Notes under the pieces: model-generated
What the model was told of the DNA's origin: nothing
Database searches by the model: none
What the model saw: only the letters and a program-made list of their open reading frames with translations
Part shown: one piece after another, positions 33,519 through 42,129 of the stretch
Layout of the letters: each line of letters starts with the position of its first letter
Numbering within the stretch: position 1 is the stretch's first letter
Position numbers and translations under genes: made by a program
Assembly (NCBI GenBank): GCA_016744435.1
Contig: JADGEJ010000026.1
Coordinates: forward strand, 1 to 52,886
Direction: 5' to 3'
DNA: 52,886 nucleotides
Origin: Lentibacter sp.
Lineage (GTDB): Bacteria > Pseudomonadota > Alphaproteobacteria > Rhodobacterales > Rhodobacteraceae

Positions 33519-34354
33519 ATTGGCTCATCTACGCATTGATTTTCTGGCTGGCCTCGTGGGCGCTTAATGTGCGTATTGCAAACAGCGCGCCTTCAAGGTT
33601 CAAAAGCATCCTTGTGCCAATGCTGTTTGGCTTCTCATTGTTGGGTTTGTGGGAGGGGCTTGTGAGTGGTTTCAACATCAGCCCCATCCTTCTACCCCCG
33701 CCAAGTATGATCGCCGCGCGTTTTGCTTCAAGCCTGCCTATTCTCTGGGAAGACTTCGTGCAGACCTTCGTGAAAGGGGCATTGTCAGGCTATTTCATCG
33801 GTTGTTCGGCAGCGTTTTTGACGGCGATCGCGATCGACAGGTCAGACTTCCTCAAACGCGGCCTCTTGCCCATCGGCAACTTCGTTGCGGCCCTTCCGAT
33901 CATCGGGATGGCGCCTGTTTTGGTAATGTGGTTTGGTTTTGATTGGCAGTCAAAGGCGGCTGTTGTCGTCATCATGGTGTTCTTCCCGATGCTGGTAAAC
34001 ACCGTTGCAGGGTTGAGCGCCAAGAACGAGATCCAGAATGATCTGATGAAAACCTATGGCGCAGGCTATTGGCAGAGCTTGCTCAAGCTCGGCCTGCCTG
34101 CGGCGATGCCGTTTATTTTTAATGGCCTGAAAATTTGCACAACTCTGGCGCTCATCGGTGCCATTGTGGCCGAGTTCTTCGGCTCGCCAATTCGCGGAAT
34201 GGGCTTTCGGATATCTACAGAAGTCGGGCGCCTGTCGCTCGACATGGTTTGGGCAGAAATAACAGTGGCGGCTCTTGCTGGGTCGGCATTTTACGGGACG
34301 ATGGCCCTAATCGAGAAGGCTGTAACCTTCTGGCATCCATCGCAAAGAAGCTAA
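33515..34354 (+). CDS. ABC transporter permease (ThiX/SsuC-like), second
   Basis: A 279-residue permease related to the one before it. It contains LLPPPSMIAARFASSLPILWEDF (in outline), VAALPIIGMAPVLVMWFGF, and the EAA-type loop TYGAGYWQSLLKLGLPAAMP. ATG 33515 overlaps the previous stop by 4 bp. The two permeases probably form a heterodimer. The longer reading frame upstream of 33515 is an out-of-frame shadow of the first permease. Confidence 0.9.
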   Translation: MNWLIYALIFWLASWALNVRIANSAPSRFKSILVPMLFGFSLLGLWEGLVSGFNISPILLPPPSMIAARFASSLPILWEDFVQTFVKGALSGYFIGCSAAFLTAIAIDRSDFLKRGLLPIGNFVAALPIIGMAPVLVMWFGFDWQSKAAVVVIMVFFPMLVNTVAGLSAKNEIQNDLMKTYGAGYWQSLLKLGLPAAMPFIFNGLKICTTLALIGAIVAEFFGSPIRGMGFRISTEVGRLSLDMVWAEITVAALAGSAFYGTMALIEKAVTFWHPSQRS

Positions 34355-34393
34355 TTGTGTAACTGGAATTACAAACCAACTAGGAGAAAAAAT

Positions 34394-35383
34394 ATGAAGA
34401 ACATGATCAAAGGTGCCATCGCCGGAGCGGCTATGCTCGCGGCATCAATGGCGCAAGCTGACGATGATGTGACGCTGCAGCTTAAGTGGGTCACGCAAGC
34501 GCAATTCGCGGGCTATTACGTAGCGCTCGACAAGGGCTTTTACAAAGAAGAAGGCCTCAATGTTACGATCAAACCAGGCGGCCCAGATATCGCGCCTGCT
34601 CAGGTTATCGCCGGTGGTGGTGCTGACGTGGTGCTTGACTGGATGCCATCAGCGCTCGCGTCGCGCGAGAAGGGCCTTGACCTTGTGAACATCGCTCAGC
34701 CGTTCAAGTCATCGGGTATGATGCTGACTTGCCGCAAAGACGCTGGCATCACGACATCGGCTGACTTTGCAGACAAGACACTCGGTGTTTGGTTCTTTGG
34801 CAACGAGTATCCGTTCTTGAGCTGGATGAGCAAACTTGGCCTCAAAACAGACGGCTCAGCAGGCGGCGTGACAGTTCTTAAGCAGGGCTTCAACGTTGAT
34901 CCCATCTTGCAGAAACAAGCGGCTTGCGTGTCAACCATGACATACAACGAATACTGGCAGATCATTGACGCGGGCCTCACACCGGAAGAACTCGTTGTGT
35001 TCAAGTATGAAGATGAAGGTGTTTCGACGCTTGAGGACGGCATGTATGTTTTAGGTGACAATCTGAAAGATGCGGCCTTCAAAGACAAGATGGTGCGGTT
35101 TGTTCGCGCCTCGATGAAGGGCTGGAAGTATGCTGAAATGCACACTGATGAGGCAGCAGATATTGTTCTGGAGAACGATGCTTCGGGCGCACAAACCGAG
35201 AAGCACCAGCGCCGCATGATGTCAGAAGTGGCCAAGCTCACGTCGGGCTCAAATGGTGCACTTGACGTGGCTGACTACGAACGCACGGTTCAGTCGCTTC
35301 TGCAAGCGGGCTCCGATCCGGTGATTACAAAGGCGCCTGAAGGGGCGTGGACTTCAGAGATCACAGATGCTGCTCTGAATTGA
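34394..35383 (+). CDS. ABC transporter substrate-binding protein (NMT1/ThiY-like)
   Basis: A 329-residue periplasmic binding protein with signal peptide MKNMIKGAIAGAAMLAASMA-QA, cleaved after about residue 22. The mature start VTLQLKWVTQAQFAGYYVAL with KGFYKEEGLNVTIKPGGPDI is typical of the NMT1/THI5-like family that binds pyrimidine moieties. The site taggag precedes the ATG. Its operon position after dihydropyrimidinase suggests uracil, thymine or a related ligand rather than a thiamine precursor; the ligand is inferred. A hairpin follows the gene. Confidence 0.92.
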   Translation: MKNMIKGAIAGAAMLAASMAQADDDVTLQLKWVTQAQFAGYYVALDKGFYKEEGLNVTIKPGGPDIAPAQVIAGGGADVVLDWMPSALASREKGLDLVNIAQPFKSSGMMLTCRKDAGITTSADFADKTLGVWFFGNEYPFLSWMSKLGLKTDGSAGGVTVLKQGFNVDPILQKQAACVSTMTYNEYWQIIDAGLTPEELVVFKYEDEGVSTLEDGMYVLGDNLKDAAFKDKMVRFVRASMKGWKYAEMHTDEAADIVLENDASGAQTEKHQRRMMSEVAKLTSGSNGALDVADYERTVQSLLQAGSDPVITKAPEGAWTSEITDAALN

Positions 35384-35390
35384 TAGAAAA

Positions 35391-35418
35391 GCGGAAAGCA
35401 GGGCAACTTGCTTTCCGC
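35391..35418 (+). terminator. Strong hairpin after the ABC operon
   Basis: GCGGAAAGCA (35391-35400) pairs perfectly with TGCTTTCCGC (35409-35418) across an 8-base loop, 8 bp after the binding-protein stop. No plus-strand T tract follows, so it may end or protect the transcript rather than be a canonical terminator. Confidence 0.5.
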
Positions 35419-35465
35419 AAACTTTGGGGGGCTGTTGCCAAATAGGCCGCTCCCAGCTTGACCGC

Positions 35466-35513
35466 AAATCGCCTAGGTTGTTAACTAAACTCAGATTTAG
35501 ACTGGGGCGATTT
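35466..35513 (+). promoter_or_regulatory. Leader hairpin covering the start of the 1041-residue protein gene
   Basis: AAATCGCC (35466-35473) pairs perfectly with GGCGATTT (35506-35513), which ends one base before the ATG at 35515. Inside is a smaller hairpin CTAAA-6-TTTAG (35485-35500). The ribosome site (ggggcga) lies within the right arm and could be masked in the mRNA. The transcription start is not known. Confidence 0.4.
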
Positions 35514-35514
35514 T

Positions 35515-38500
35515 ATGCATTTTCAACGATTCATTTCTCAAGCGAAACTGCTGTGCGCATTGTTCATTTTCGCCGCTGCGTATTGGTCGACGCCAGCACA
35601 AGCGCAAACGGCTGCTGACTTTGAGTTTTCCAAAGCGGGCCTGTCGATGAAGGCGATCAGCGGGCGAACACTGGTTGGCATGACACGCGACACCTCCAAA
35701 ACCTGGAGTGTCTATTTGAGCAAATCGGGAACGGCAAGTTTTAACTTTTCAACAGGCAAATCGGCTTCATCAAAGTGGTATAGTCGCGGCAACAACATCG
35801 TTTGCTTTAAAGGGCTGATCAAAGACAAGCCGCTTAAAGAAATCTGCAAGTTGATCACGCAACGTGGCCGAGGCCTCGATTGGATGACTGTTGAGCTTTA
35901 CAAAAGCAACGGGAAAACGGTTTATCGTAAGGTTGACAAAAGTGAGCGGCGCGGGTCTTCGCAGATTGTCTTTAGCCACGCGGGGCGAATGACGGTGAGC
36001 AAATATAGCTATCGCTCTGATTTGCGTCAATGGCGCGGGCGGGTTGTTGTGGGCCGCACCCTTAAAGACAAGGAAGCTTGGTCGGCTCATTTCAAGCAAG
36101 ACGGGCGCGTCGATTTTGTTTTTGGCTCGGGCAAAAAAGCCAGCGGCAGGTTTACGGCAACCCAGCGGCAAATCTGTATGACCTTTGCCTCAAACCCAAA
36201 CCTGAATGGCTGTCGTAAGCCCTATACAAAAAACGGGAAGGTGGTTTGGGCCAGCAGTAAGAACGGCTCCTATATCTCGGAAATCGTCTATATGTACAAA
36301 CCCGTTGTACGCAAACCGACACCGCCGAAGCCTGTGAAAGTTTATGCGGCAAAAGCGAAGACGTATGGGACAGGTTACTTTGAGATTTTTACAGGCCATT
36401 TGCCGGGCAACAAGTTCGCCGTTCAGACGGGCTTGCTGGAGTCAACTTTCCGGATCATCGAGACAAAACGCGGCATCGTTCAGGCCGAATTGAAGCGAAA
36501 AGGCGTGGTTCTGGCACCTGATCTCTATGGGTTGAAAATGGCATGGATCGAGAGCCGCAAAAACTTTCACGTCTGGGATTTTTCTGACCAGAGCCAAGTT
36601 GCCATAACAAGCGAAACTCTGGATGGCCGTGACTTTGATACGATCGCGATCAACAGGGCTGGCAACATTGTGGCGCTTGTAGAAGACGACAGCGACAGGG
36701 TTTTGTTGTGGGACGTTGGTGAGAAGAAGATTTTCAAAGAGATCGAAGTCGCGTCCGAGGAGAAAATCAAGCTTGTTGGCTTTGGCTCGTTCGGGCCATA
36801 TCTGCATATCAAAGTTGATGGCAAAATAATCCGCACAGTGAATATCGAAACGGGCGAGAGCACAGAAATATCAGCTGCCTCGGGTAGCAAGATTATTGAT
36901 TTTCAGATGTCGGAAAGCCGGCGTGAAGCTGTTCTGGTTGAGCGTACCGCCAATAAGAAAGCGACTTATATTTCGTCATATGAAAGCCGCAGCGGAGCTT
37001 GGCTTTTGAAAAAGCGCATTAAGAGCCAAAGCAGTTTGGCGGGAAATGTGAGCATCTCTTTGGATGGTAAGGAGGCTTTGGTTTCGGTTAAGGACAAGGG
37101 TATTTATGCCTACTCGCTTCCGCATTTGAGTAACAAAACCCTGGTCACGGGCCGGACCAGCGGAGGAATACGTCACTTTGGGCAAGATGGCGCATTTCTG
37201 GTGTGGAAGTTTTTGGAGAAGGGCACGCGTTTGTATGGGCGTAGTCAGACGCAAGCTCAGAGGTTTAAGGGAACTTACGGAGCTTACAAGTTTGAGCTTG
37301 CAGCCCTTGTGACGGAAGAAACGAAGCGTGTTAAAGCTGTGATAGCCGAGGAGAAGGCGGAATATGATGCGCTATTGACGCTCGCTACCGGCCATTACGA
37401 TGCCGGGCGCTGCGGGGAATATGACGCGATTGCGCCTGAGTTACGACGCTCAGATGTGAACAAGACCGACTGTGAAACGGCCGCGACTTTGCGTCAGAAA
37501 GAGCAGGCATATCAGGCGGCTTTACGGGCTATGGACTGCGAAGAATCGAGAGCGTTGCACACTGCTTACGACGTGGGGAGCCGAAGCGATATTTCGAAGT
37601 GTCTCCGACAACGGCAACGCCGTGACGACTTGCTGGCTTTCAGTAAAGCACTCAAGGCTGAAGACTGCGACGCTATTGAAGCGCTGGAAGGCCGTGTTGG
37701 GCGAGAAGGGGCTGGAGCAGAGTGCAAGCTCAAGTTGGCGCTCGCATCGGACAGTCCGCGGCGTATGTTTTTGAGCGCTGTGAAGTTTGATACCAACGGT
37801 GCGTTTGAAGAGGCAAAGCAGATCTACGAGGCGATCATGGAGCGTTTCCCAGAGGATGATGTGGCGTTGCAAGCTGCGACACGGGTGGTTGCTCTGACCG
37901 ACCAGTTGCGCAATCGGCAGAAGGCTGATCAAGAAGCCCTCAAAACACAAGCTGCGCTGAGGGAGGCCAAGCGCGTAGCCGAGGCGGCGCGCAAGCGTGC
38001 AGAAGCGACAGAGCGTGCAGCGAAAGAAGCTGCAGAGCGGGAGCGTAAAACTCAGGATCGCATCCGCAAAGAACGCGAACGCAAGGCCAAGCGCGTAGCA
38101 ACAATCAAGAGCCTGATGGCCGATCTGAATGCGAAATATGGTCTGCATTCCGGCTATCACCAGATTTCAACAACAATCAGTGGAACCGAGCGGTATTATG
38201 ATATTTCCGGGAAGTTCAAAATAACGCCAACGGTGCTCTCTCCGACGACGAGCAGGGAGTTTTGTAAGGTCAAGATCGAGAGTTCGACATACCCTCGCTA
38301 TTCGAAGATCACTTTGCCCAACAACAAATACTTCAACCCTGAAGAGGGCAAATCCTCGTTTATTGTCAATTTGGCTGCCGAGAACCCCGCAGGTACTTGG
38401 GGTGGTGGCAAGCACCTCTATAAGAAAGCTGGTGAGAACAAGGTCAAGTTCACGTCTTATCACAATGGAGATCAGGCTAAGATTGAATGGGTGATTCCTG

Positions 38501-38640
38501 TGCAAAAGCTGCAGCAAAGTGGGCACCACTACAAGAGTGGCAGCCGCGTGACCTATATGCAGCTGTTCAGTGATGGCGACCAGTTCTTTGAGGAGTTTAG
38601 CAAGTTGGTTGGTGCGTGCTATCGCGGCCGCAATGACTGA
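35515..38640 (+). CDS. Large secreted multi-domain protein of unknown function
   Basis: A 1041-residue protein I do not recognise as a named family. A signal peptide precedes AQA/QT (cleavage near residue 30). Two related units of about 70 residues follow (around 45-115 and 175-240). Each has GRTL, Trp, a G-x-(A/V)-x-F-x-F segment, a (S/G)GKxAS turn and two cysteines. A middle part, roughly 270-600, has propeller-like strands (FHVWDFSDQ, RVLLWDVGEKK). Three Cys-pair units follow (C633/C653, C675/C696, C718/C737), then a charged coiled coil at about 795-865, and a beta-rich C-terminal domain ending in a Cys. It precedes phoR by 48 bp. Confidence 0.85.
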   Translation: MHFQRFISQAKLLCALFIFAAAYWSTPAQAQTAADFEFSKAGLSMKAISGRTLVGMTRDTSKTWSVYLSKSGTASFNFSTGKSASSKWYSRGNNIVCFKGLIKDKPLKEICKLITQRGRGLDWMTVELYKSNGKTVYRKVDKSERRGSSQIVFSHAGRMTVSKYSYRSDLRQWRGRVVVGRTLKDKEAWSAHFKQDGRVDFVFGSGKKASGRFTATQRQICMTFASNPNLNGCRKPYTKNGKVVWASSKNGSYISEIVYMYKPVVRKPTPPKPVKVYAAKAKTYGTGYFEIFTGHLPGNKFAVQTGLLESTFRIIETKRGIVQAELKRKGVVLAPDLYGLKMAWIESRKNFHVWDFSDQSQVAITSETLDGRDFDTIAINRAGNIVALVEDDSDRVLLWDVGEKKIFKEIEVASEEKIKLVGFGSFGPYLHIKVDGKIIRTVNIETGESTEISAASGSKIIDFQMSESRREAVLVERTANKKATYISSYESRSGAWLLKKRIKSQSSLAGNVSISLDGKEALVSVKDKGIYAYSLPHLSNKTLVTGRTSGGIRHFGQDGAFLVWKFLEKGTRLYGRSQTQAQRFKGTYGAYKFELAALVTEETKRVKAVIAEEKAEYDALLTLATGHYDAGRCGEYDAIAPELRRSDVNKTDCETAATLRQKEQAYQAALRAMDCEESRALHTAYDVGSRSDISKCLRQRQRRDDLLAFSKALKAEDCDAIEALEGRVGREGAGAECKLKLALASDSPRRMFLSAVKFDTNGAFEEAKQIYEAIMERFPEDDVALQAATRVVALTDQLRNRQKADQEALKTQAALREAKRVAEAARKRAEATERAAKEAAERERKTQDRIRKERERKAKRVATIKSLMADLNAKYGLHSGYHQISTTISGTERYYDISGKFKITPTVLSPTTSREFCKVKIESSTYPRYSKITLPNNKYFNPEEGKSSFIVNLAAENPAGTWGGGKHLYKKAGENKVKFTSYHNGDQAKIEWVIPVQKLQQSGHHYKSGSRVTYMQLFSDGDQFFEEFSKLVGACYRGRND

Positions 38641-38688
38641 TGCCGCAGACTGGCGCGCTCAATACGTGACCAACAGCCAGGGCAAACA

Positions 38689-39738
38689 ATGAGCATTTCA
38701 TCGGTTGATCTTTTCCTTGAGGCCCTTCCACTTCCCGCATTGGCAATTGGGGAAGATGCAGACATCGAAGCGGCCAACGCATTGGCGCGTAAGCTTCTAG
38801 GGGAGCAGATACTTCGACGCCCATACGTTGCGGCTCTGCGTCATCCCGCACTGGTGAGCGCGATTGAAAAGTGCCGCTCGCTTCGCACGAAACAGACCGA
38901 GATGTATGCGACGACAGTCGGCAACAGGGATGTCGCTTTTGACGTGCACATTGCCCCCGCCGAGAAGCGCTTGGTGCTCACTTTTGTCGACAGGTCCGAC
39001 GCTCAGGACCTTGACCAGTTTCGACGCGACTTTGTTGCGAACGTGAGCCATGAGCTGCGCACGCCGCTGGGCTCAATTATTGGGTTTATCGAAACCCTGC
39101 GTGGCTCCGCCAAGAATGACGCCGCAGCACAGAGCCGCTTCTTGGGGGTTATGGCAAGCGAGGCGCAGCGTATGTCACGGCTTGTCGATGATCTGTTGTC
39201 GCTCAGCCGTGTCGAAGAAACTGCGCGCAAGCGGCCGACAACGATTGTTAAGCTCGCGGAGATAACGGCTCAGGCAATTGCTGAGTTGCAGCCAGTTGTG
39301 GAAGCCGCAAAAGCCACTGTTGTGTTTGAAGACGAAAGCCAAGGGTGCGAAGTTTTGGCTGATGCGGGACAGCTGCGCCAAGTCATCGGAAACCTGGTTG
39401 AGAACGCCCTACGTTATGGCGCACCACGGGACACGATTGCGATTTCTGTCTCGGCCCCGAGTTATGAAACAAGGTTGCGTCAGGTGGGTGTCCGGCTTTC
39501 CGTGCGAGACAACGGAGAAGGCGTTGCCGCGCATCACTTGCCACGGCTAACTGAGCGGTTCTACAGGGTGGAGTCTCACCGATCTCGAGAGGTTGGGGGC
39601 ACGGGGCTTGGCCTTGCTATTGTCAAACACATTGTTCAAAGGCACCGAGGGCATTTGCTTGTCGAAAGCACGCTAGGAGAAGGCAGTAAGTTCACGGTTA
39701 TTTTGCCAATTTTGAGCGAAAACGAACAACTGTCATAA
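38689..39738 (+). CDS. phoR: Phosphate-regulon sensor histidine kinase PhoR, no transmembrane segment
   Basis: A 349-residue kinase. A PAS-like N-terminal domain (LPLPALAIGEDADIEAANAL) leads to the dimerisation box FVANVSHELRTPLGSIIGF with phospho-accepting His121. The catalytic domain has LVENALRYGAP (N box), RDNGEGV (G1) and GGTGLGLAIVKHI (G2). Known PhoR proteins usually start with one or two membrane helices, but none is visible here, so it may be soluble or recruited through PhoU and PstB. It heads the pst-pho cluster. The PHO box for pstS overlaps its final codons. Confidence 0.9.
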   Translation: MSISSVDLFLEALPLPALAIGEDADIEAANALARKLLGEQILRRPYVAALRHPALVSAIEKCRSLRTKQTEMYATTVGNRDVAFDVHIAPAEKRLVLTFVDRSDAQDLDQFRRDFVANVSHELRTPLGSIIGFIETLRGSAKNDAAAQSRFLGVMASEAQRMSRLVDDLLSLSRVEETARKRPTTIVKLAEITAQAIAELQPVVEAAKATVVFEDESQGCEVLADAGQLRQVIGNLVENALRYGAPRDTIAISVSAPSYETRLRQVGVRLSVRDNGEGVAAHHLPRLTERFYRVESHRSREVGGTGLGLAIVKHIVQRHRGHLLVESTLGEGSKFTVILPILSENEQLS

Positions 39739-39762
39739 AACTCTTACAAAACTGTCACAAAA
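39730..39762 (+). promoter_or_regulatory. PHO box: three 11-bp direct repeats upstream of pstS
   Basis: CTGTCATAAAA, CTCTTACAAAA and CTGTCACAAAA lie head to tail (39730-39740, 39741-39751, 39752-39762). They match the PhoB half-site CTGTCAT plus A/T spacer, the middle one less well. They start within phoR and end 82 bp before the pstS ATG. PhoB encoded at 45014 should bind here and activate pstS under phosphate limitation. Confidence 0.9.
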
Positions 39763-39844
39763 GTGAATCAGACCACTGGCAGAAGCGTCAGTAACGGCTA
39801 GCTCATTCGCAGTTAGTCGATGATTGACAGACAGGAGCTAACAG

Positions 39845-40876
39845 ATGTCTTTCCAGAAAACGACGGTGAGCGCGCTCGCCATTTCGCTGATTTCGACAGC
39901 CGCAATTGCGCGCGACAATGTGCAAGTTGCGGGCTCTTCTACCGTGCTGCCTTACGCAGCGATTGTCGCTGAGGCCTTTGGCGAGAACTTTGATTTCCCC
40001 ACGCCGGTAATTGAATCCGGCGGGTCTTCTGCTGGCCTTAAGCGTTTTTGTGAAGGCGTAGGCGAGAAGACAATCGACATCGCGAACGCCTCACGCGCGA
40101 TCAAAGAGAAAGAGATCAAAAAATGCGCCGAAGCAGGTGTTACGAACATCATCGAAGTGCGCATCGGCTATGATGGTATCGTGTTTGCCTCTGACATCAA
40201 CGGCAACGGTTTCACGTTCACGCCACAAGACTGGTATCTCGCTCTTGCTGCCGAATTGCCAAAAGACGGTGCAATGGTCGTAAATCAAAATACGAGCTGG
40301 GCCAGCGTCAACACGGCTTTCGCAGATCAGCCGATTAGCGCCTTTATTCCGGGCACAAAGCACGGAACACGTGAAGTGTTTGAAGAAAAAGTGATCCTCG
40401 AAGGTTGCGAGGCCTCAGGTGCTATGGCGCAGATCCTTGAGATCAACGGCGGTGACCATGATGCAGCCGAAAGCACGTGCATGGCGATCCGAACTGATGG
40501 ACGGTCTGTCGATATCGACGGTGACTACACAGAGACACTGGCGCGCATTCAGGCCGATGCAAACGGGATCGGCGTGTTCGGCTTGGCGTTCTACGAAAAC
40601 AACACTGATAAGCTGCAAGTGGCAACAATGTCAGGTGTTGTGCCGACAACAGAGAGCATCGCGGCAGGTGACTACCCGGTGTCACGCCCGCTCTATTTTT
40701 ACATCAAGGCTGACCACATCGGTGTTGTTCCTGGCGTGAAAGAATTCGCCGAGTTCTTTGTATCAGACGACATGGCTGGGCCCGATGGTCCGCTGGCAGA
40801 ATACGGCCTCGTCTCTGATCCGGCTTTGGCCGAGGTGCAAGGTGCTGTCATGAATGAAGTCTTGATGGGGAAGTAA
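39845..40876 (+). CDS. pstS: Phosphate ABC transporter substrate-binding protein PstS
   Basis: A 343-residue periplasmic phosphate-binding protein. The signal peptide ends near AIA (residue 22). Phosphate-binding segments are VAGSSTVLPYAAIVAE and IESGGSSAGLKRFCEGVG, followed by IDIANASRAIKEKE. ATG 39845 follows acaggagcta. The upstream PHO box makes phosphate-starvation induction by PhoB very likely. A hairpin between this gene and pstC probably sets binding-protein excess. The two cysteine-bearing segments (GCEASGAM, STCMAIR) could form a disulfide. Confidence 0.95.
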   Translation: MSFQKTTVSALAISLISTAAIARDNVQVAGSSTVLPYAAIVAEAFGENFDFPTPVIESGGSSAGLKRFCEGVGEKTIDIANASRAIKEKEIKKCAEAGVTNIIEVRIGYDGIVFASDINGNGFTFTPQDWYLALAAELPKDGAMVVNQNTSWASVNTAFADQPISAFIPGTKHGTREVFEEKVILEGCEASGAMAQILEINGGDHDAAESTCMAIRTDGRSVDIDGDYTETLARIQADANGIGVFGLAFYENNTDKLQVATMSGVVPTTESIAAGDYPVSRPLYFYIKADHIGVVPGVKEFAEFFVSDDMAGPDGPLAEYGLVSDPALAEVQGAVMNEVLMGK

Positions 40877-40894
40877 CCCACCAGTTTACAACGC

Positions 40895-40920
40895 GCGAGG
40901 GGGAGGCCACTTCCCCTCGC
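40895..40920 (+). terminator. Hairpin between pstS and pstC
   Basis: GCGAGGGG (40895-40902) pairs with CCCCTCGC (40913-40920) across ten bases, 18 bp after the pstS stop. No T tract follows. It may stabilise the pstS message or attenuate pstC. It would also hide the only purine-rich site upstream of the pstC ATG at 40924. Confidence 0.5.
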
Positions 40921-40923
40921 TAA

Positions 40924-42129
40924 ATGACTAACAAGGTTTTGGTAATGTCGCTTTCAATGTCCGTGCTACTTGCAATCATAGTGAGCTTGGCGGCTTATTT
41001 TGTCGCGCCGCGCTATGTGTTGGGCCTTGTCGATGGCGACAGGCGCAAACTTGCTTCCTTGCCAAAACAGTTCGGTTTGAGTGCGGCGCTTACGGTGTTG
41101 CTTCCGGCTCTGGCAGTCGCTGGCGTTGGTAGCGTCATCGGGATGTTCGGCATTGGGCTGCCCTATGTTGTGATTGCAGTTGCTATGCTCGCATTGCTGT
41201 ATTCGATCGTGCAAAGCCGCCCGGATTTCATCGCGCGAAACCGTGCTGAAAGATTGATCGGGTTTGTGTTGATCGCGGCTTCGGGTGTCGCAATTCTAAC
41301 AACTATTGGTATCGTTTTTTCGATGCTGTTTGAGGCGTCAAACTTCTTTCGAGATTACCACTGGAGTGACTTCTTTTTCTCGACAGAGTGGTCGCCAAAC
41401 TTCAGAGGAAACAGCGCGCTTGGAATAATCCCGCTGCTCTGGGGAACGCTTTACATCAGCTTTATCGCTCTGGTGTTCGCGGTTCCTATCGGTTTGTTTG
41501 CGGCGATCTATCTATCAGAATACGCAAGCCCGCGCATGCGCTCGGTTGCCAAGCCCGCCATTGAGATTCTCGCTGGGATCCCGACGATTGTGTACGGGCT
41601 ATTTGCCTTGATCACTGTCGGGCCATTCCTGCGTGACTACTTCGCCTCCCCGATGGGGCTCGGAGATAGTGCGTCGTCAGTCATGACGGCAGGCCTTGTG
41701 ATGGGGGTGATGCTGATCCCATTTGTCAGCTCACTGTCGGACGACATCATCAACGCCGTGCCGCAGGCAATGCGGGATGGATCGTTTGGCTTGGGAGCGA
41801 CCAAGTCTGAAACGATCCGCCAAGTTGTTATCCCCGCAGCATTGCCCGGGATCGTCGGGGCAGTCTTGCTGGCGGCGTCGCGCGCTATCGGAGAGACGAT
41901 GATCGTGGTGCTCGGAGCAGGCGCTGCGGCGCGCCTTTCCCTCAACCCATTTGAAGCGATGACGACGGTGACTGTGAAGATCGTTAGCCAGTTGACTGGC
42001 GATACCGATTTTGCATCGCCGGAAACACTTGTCGCCTTTGCACTTGGCCTGACGCTATTTTTCATCACGCTTTCACTTAACGTCATAGCGCTTGTGATCG
42101 TGCGCAAATATCGGGAGCAATACGAATGA
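40924..42129 (+). CDS. pstC: Phosphate ABC transporter permease PstC
   Basis: A 401-residue PstC. About 120 N-terminal residues with extra helices, as in alphaproteobacterial PstC proteins, precede the permease core. The core shows LWGTLYISFIALVFAVPIGL, SEYASPRMRSVAKPAIEILA, GIPTIVYGLFAL and ASRAIGETMIVVLGAGAAA. ATG 40924 lacks a clear ribosome site. ATG 40945, seven codons later, has aacaagg eight bases upstream and may be the true start. It overlaps pstA by 4 bp. Confidence 0.93.
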   Translation: MTNKVLVMSLSMSVLLAIIVSLAAYFVAPRYVLGLVDGDRRKLASLPKQFGLSAALTVLLPALAVAGVGSVIGMFGIGLPYVVIAVAMLALLYSIVQSRPDFIARNRAERLIGFVLIAASGVAILTTIGIVFSMLFEASNFFRDYHWSDFFFSTEWSPNFRGNSALGIIPLLWGTLYISFIALVFAVPIGLFAAIYLSEYASPRMRSVAKPAIEILAGIPTIVYGLFALITVGPFLRDYFASPMGLGDSASSVMTAGLVMGVMLIPFVSSLSDDIINAVPQAMRDGSFGLGATKSETIRQVVIPAALPGIVGAVLLAASRAIGETMIVVLGAGAAARLSLNPFEAMTTVTVKIVSQLTGDTDFASPETLVAFALGLTLFFITLSLNVIALVIVRKYREQYE

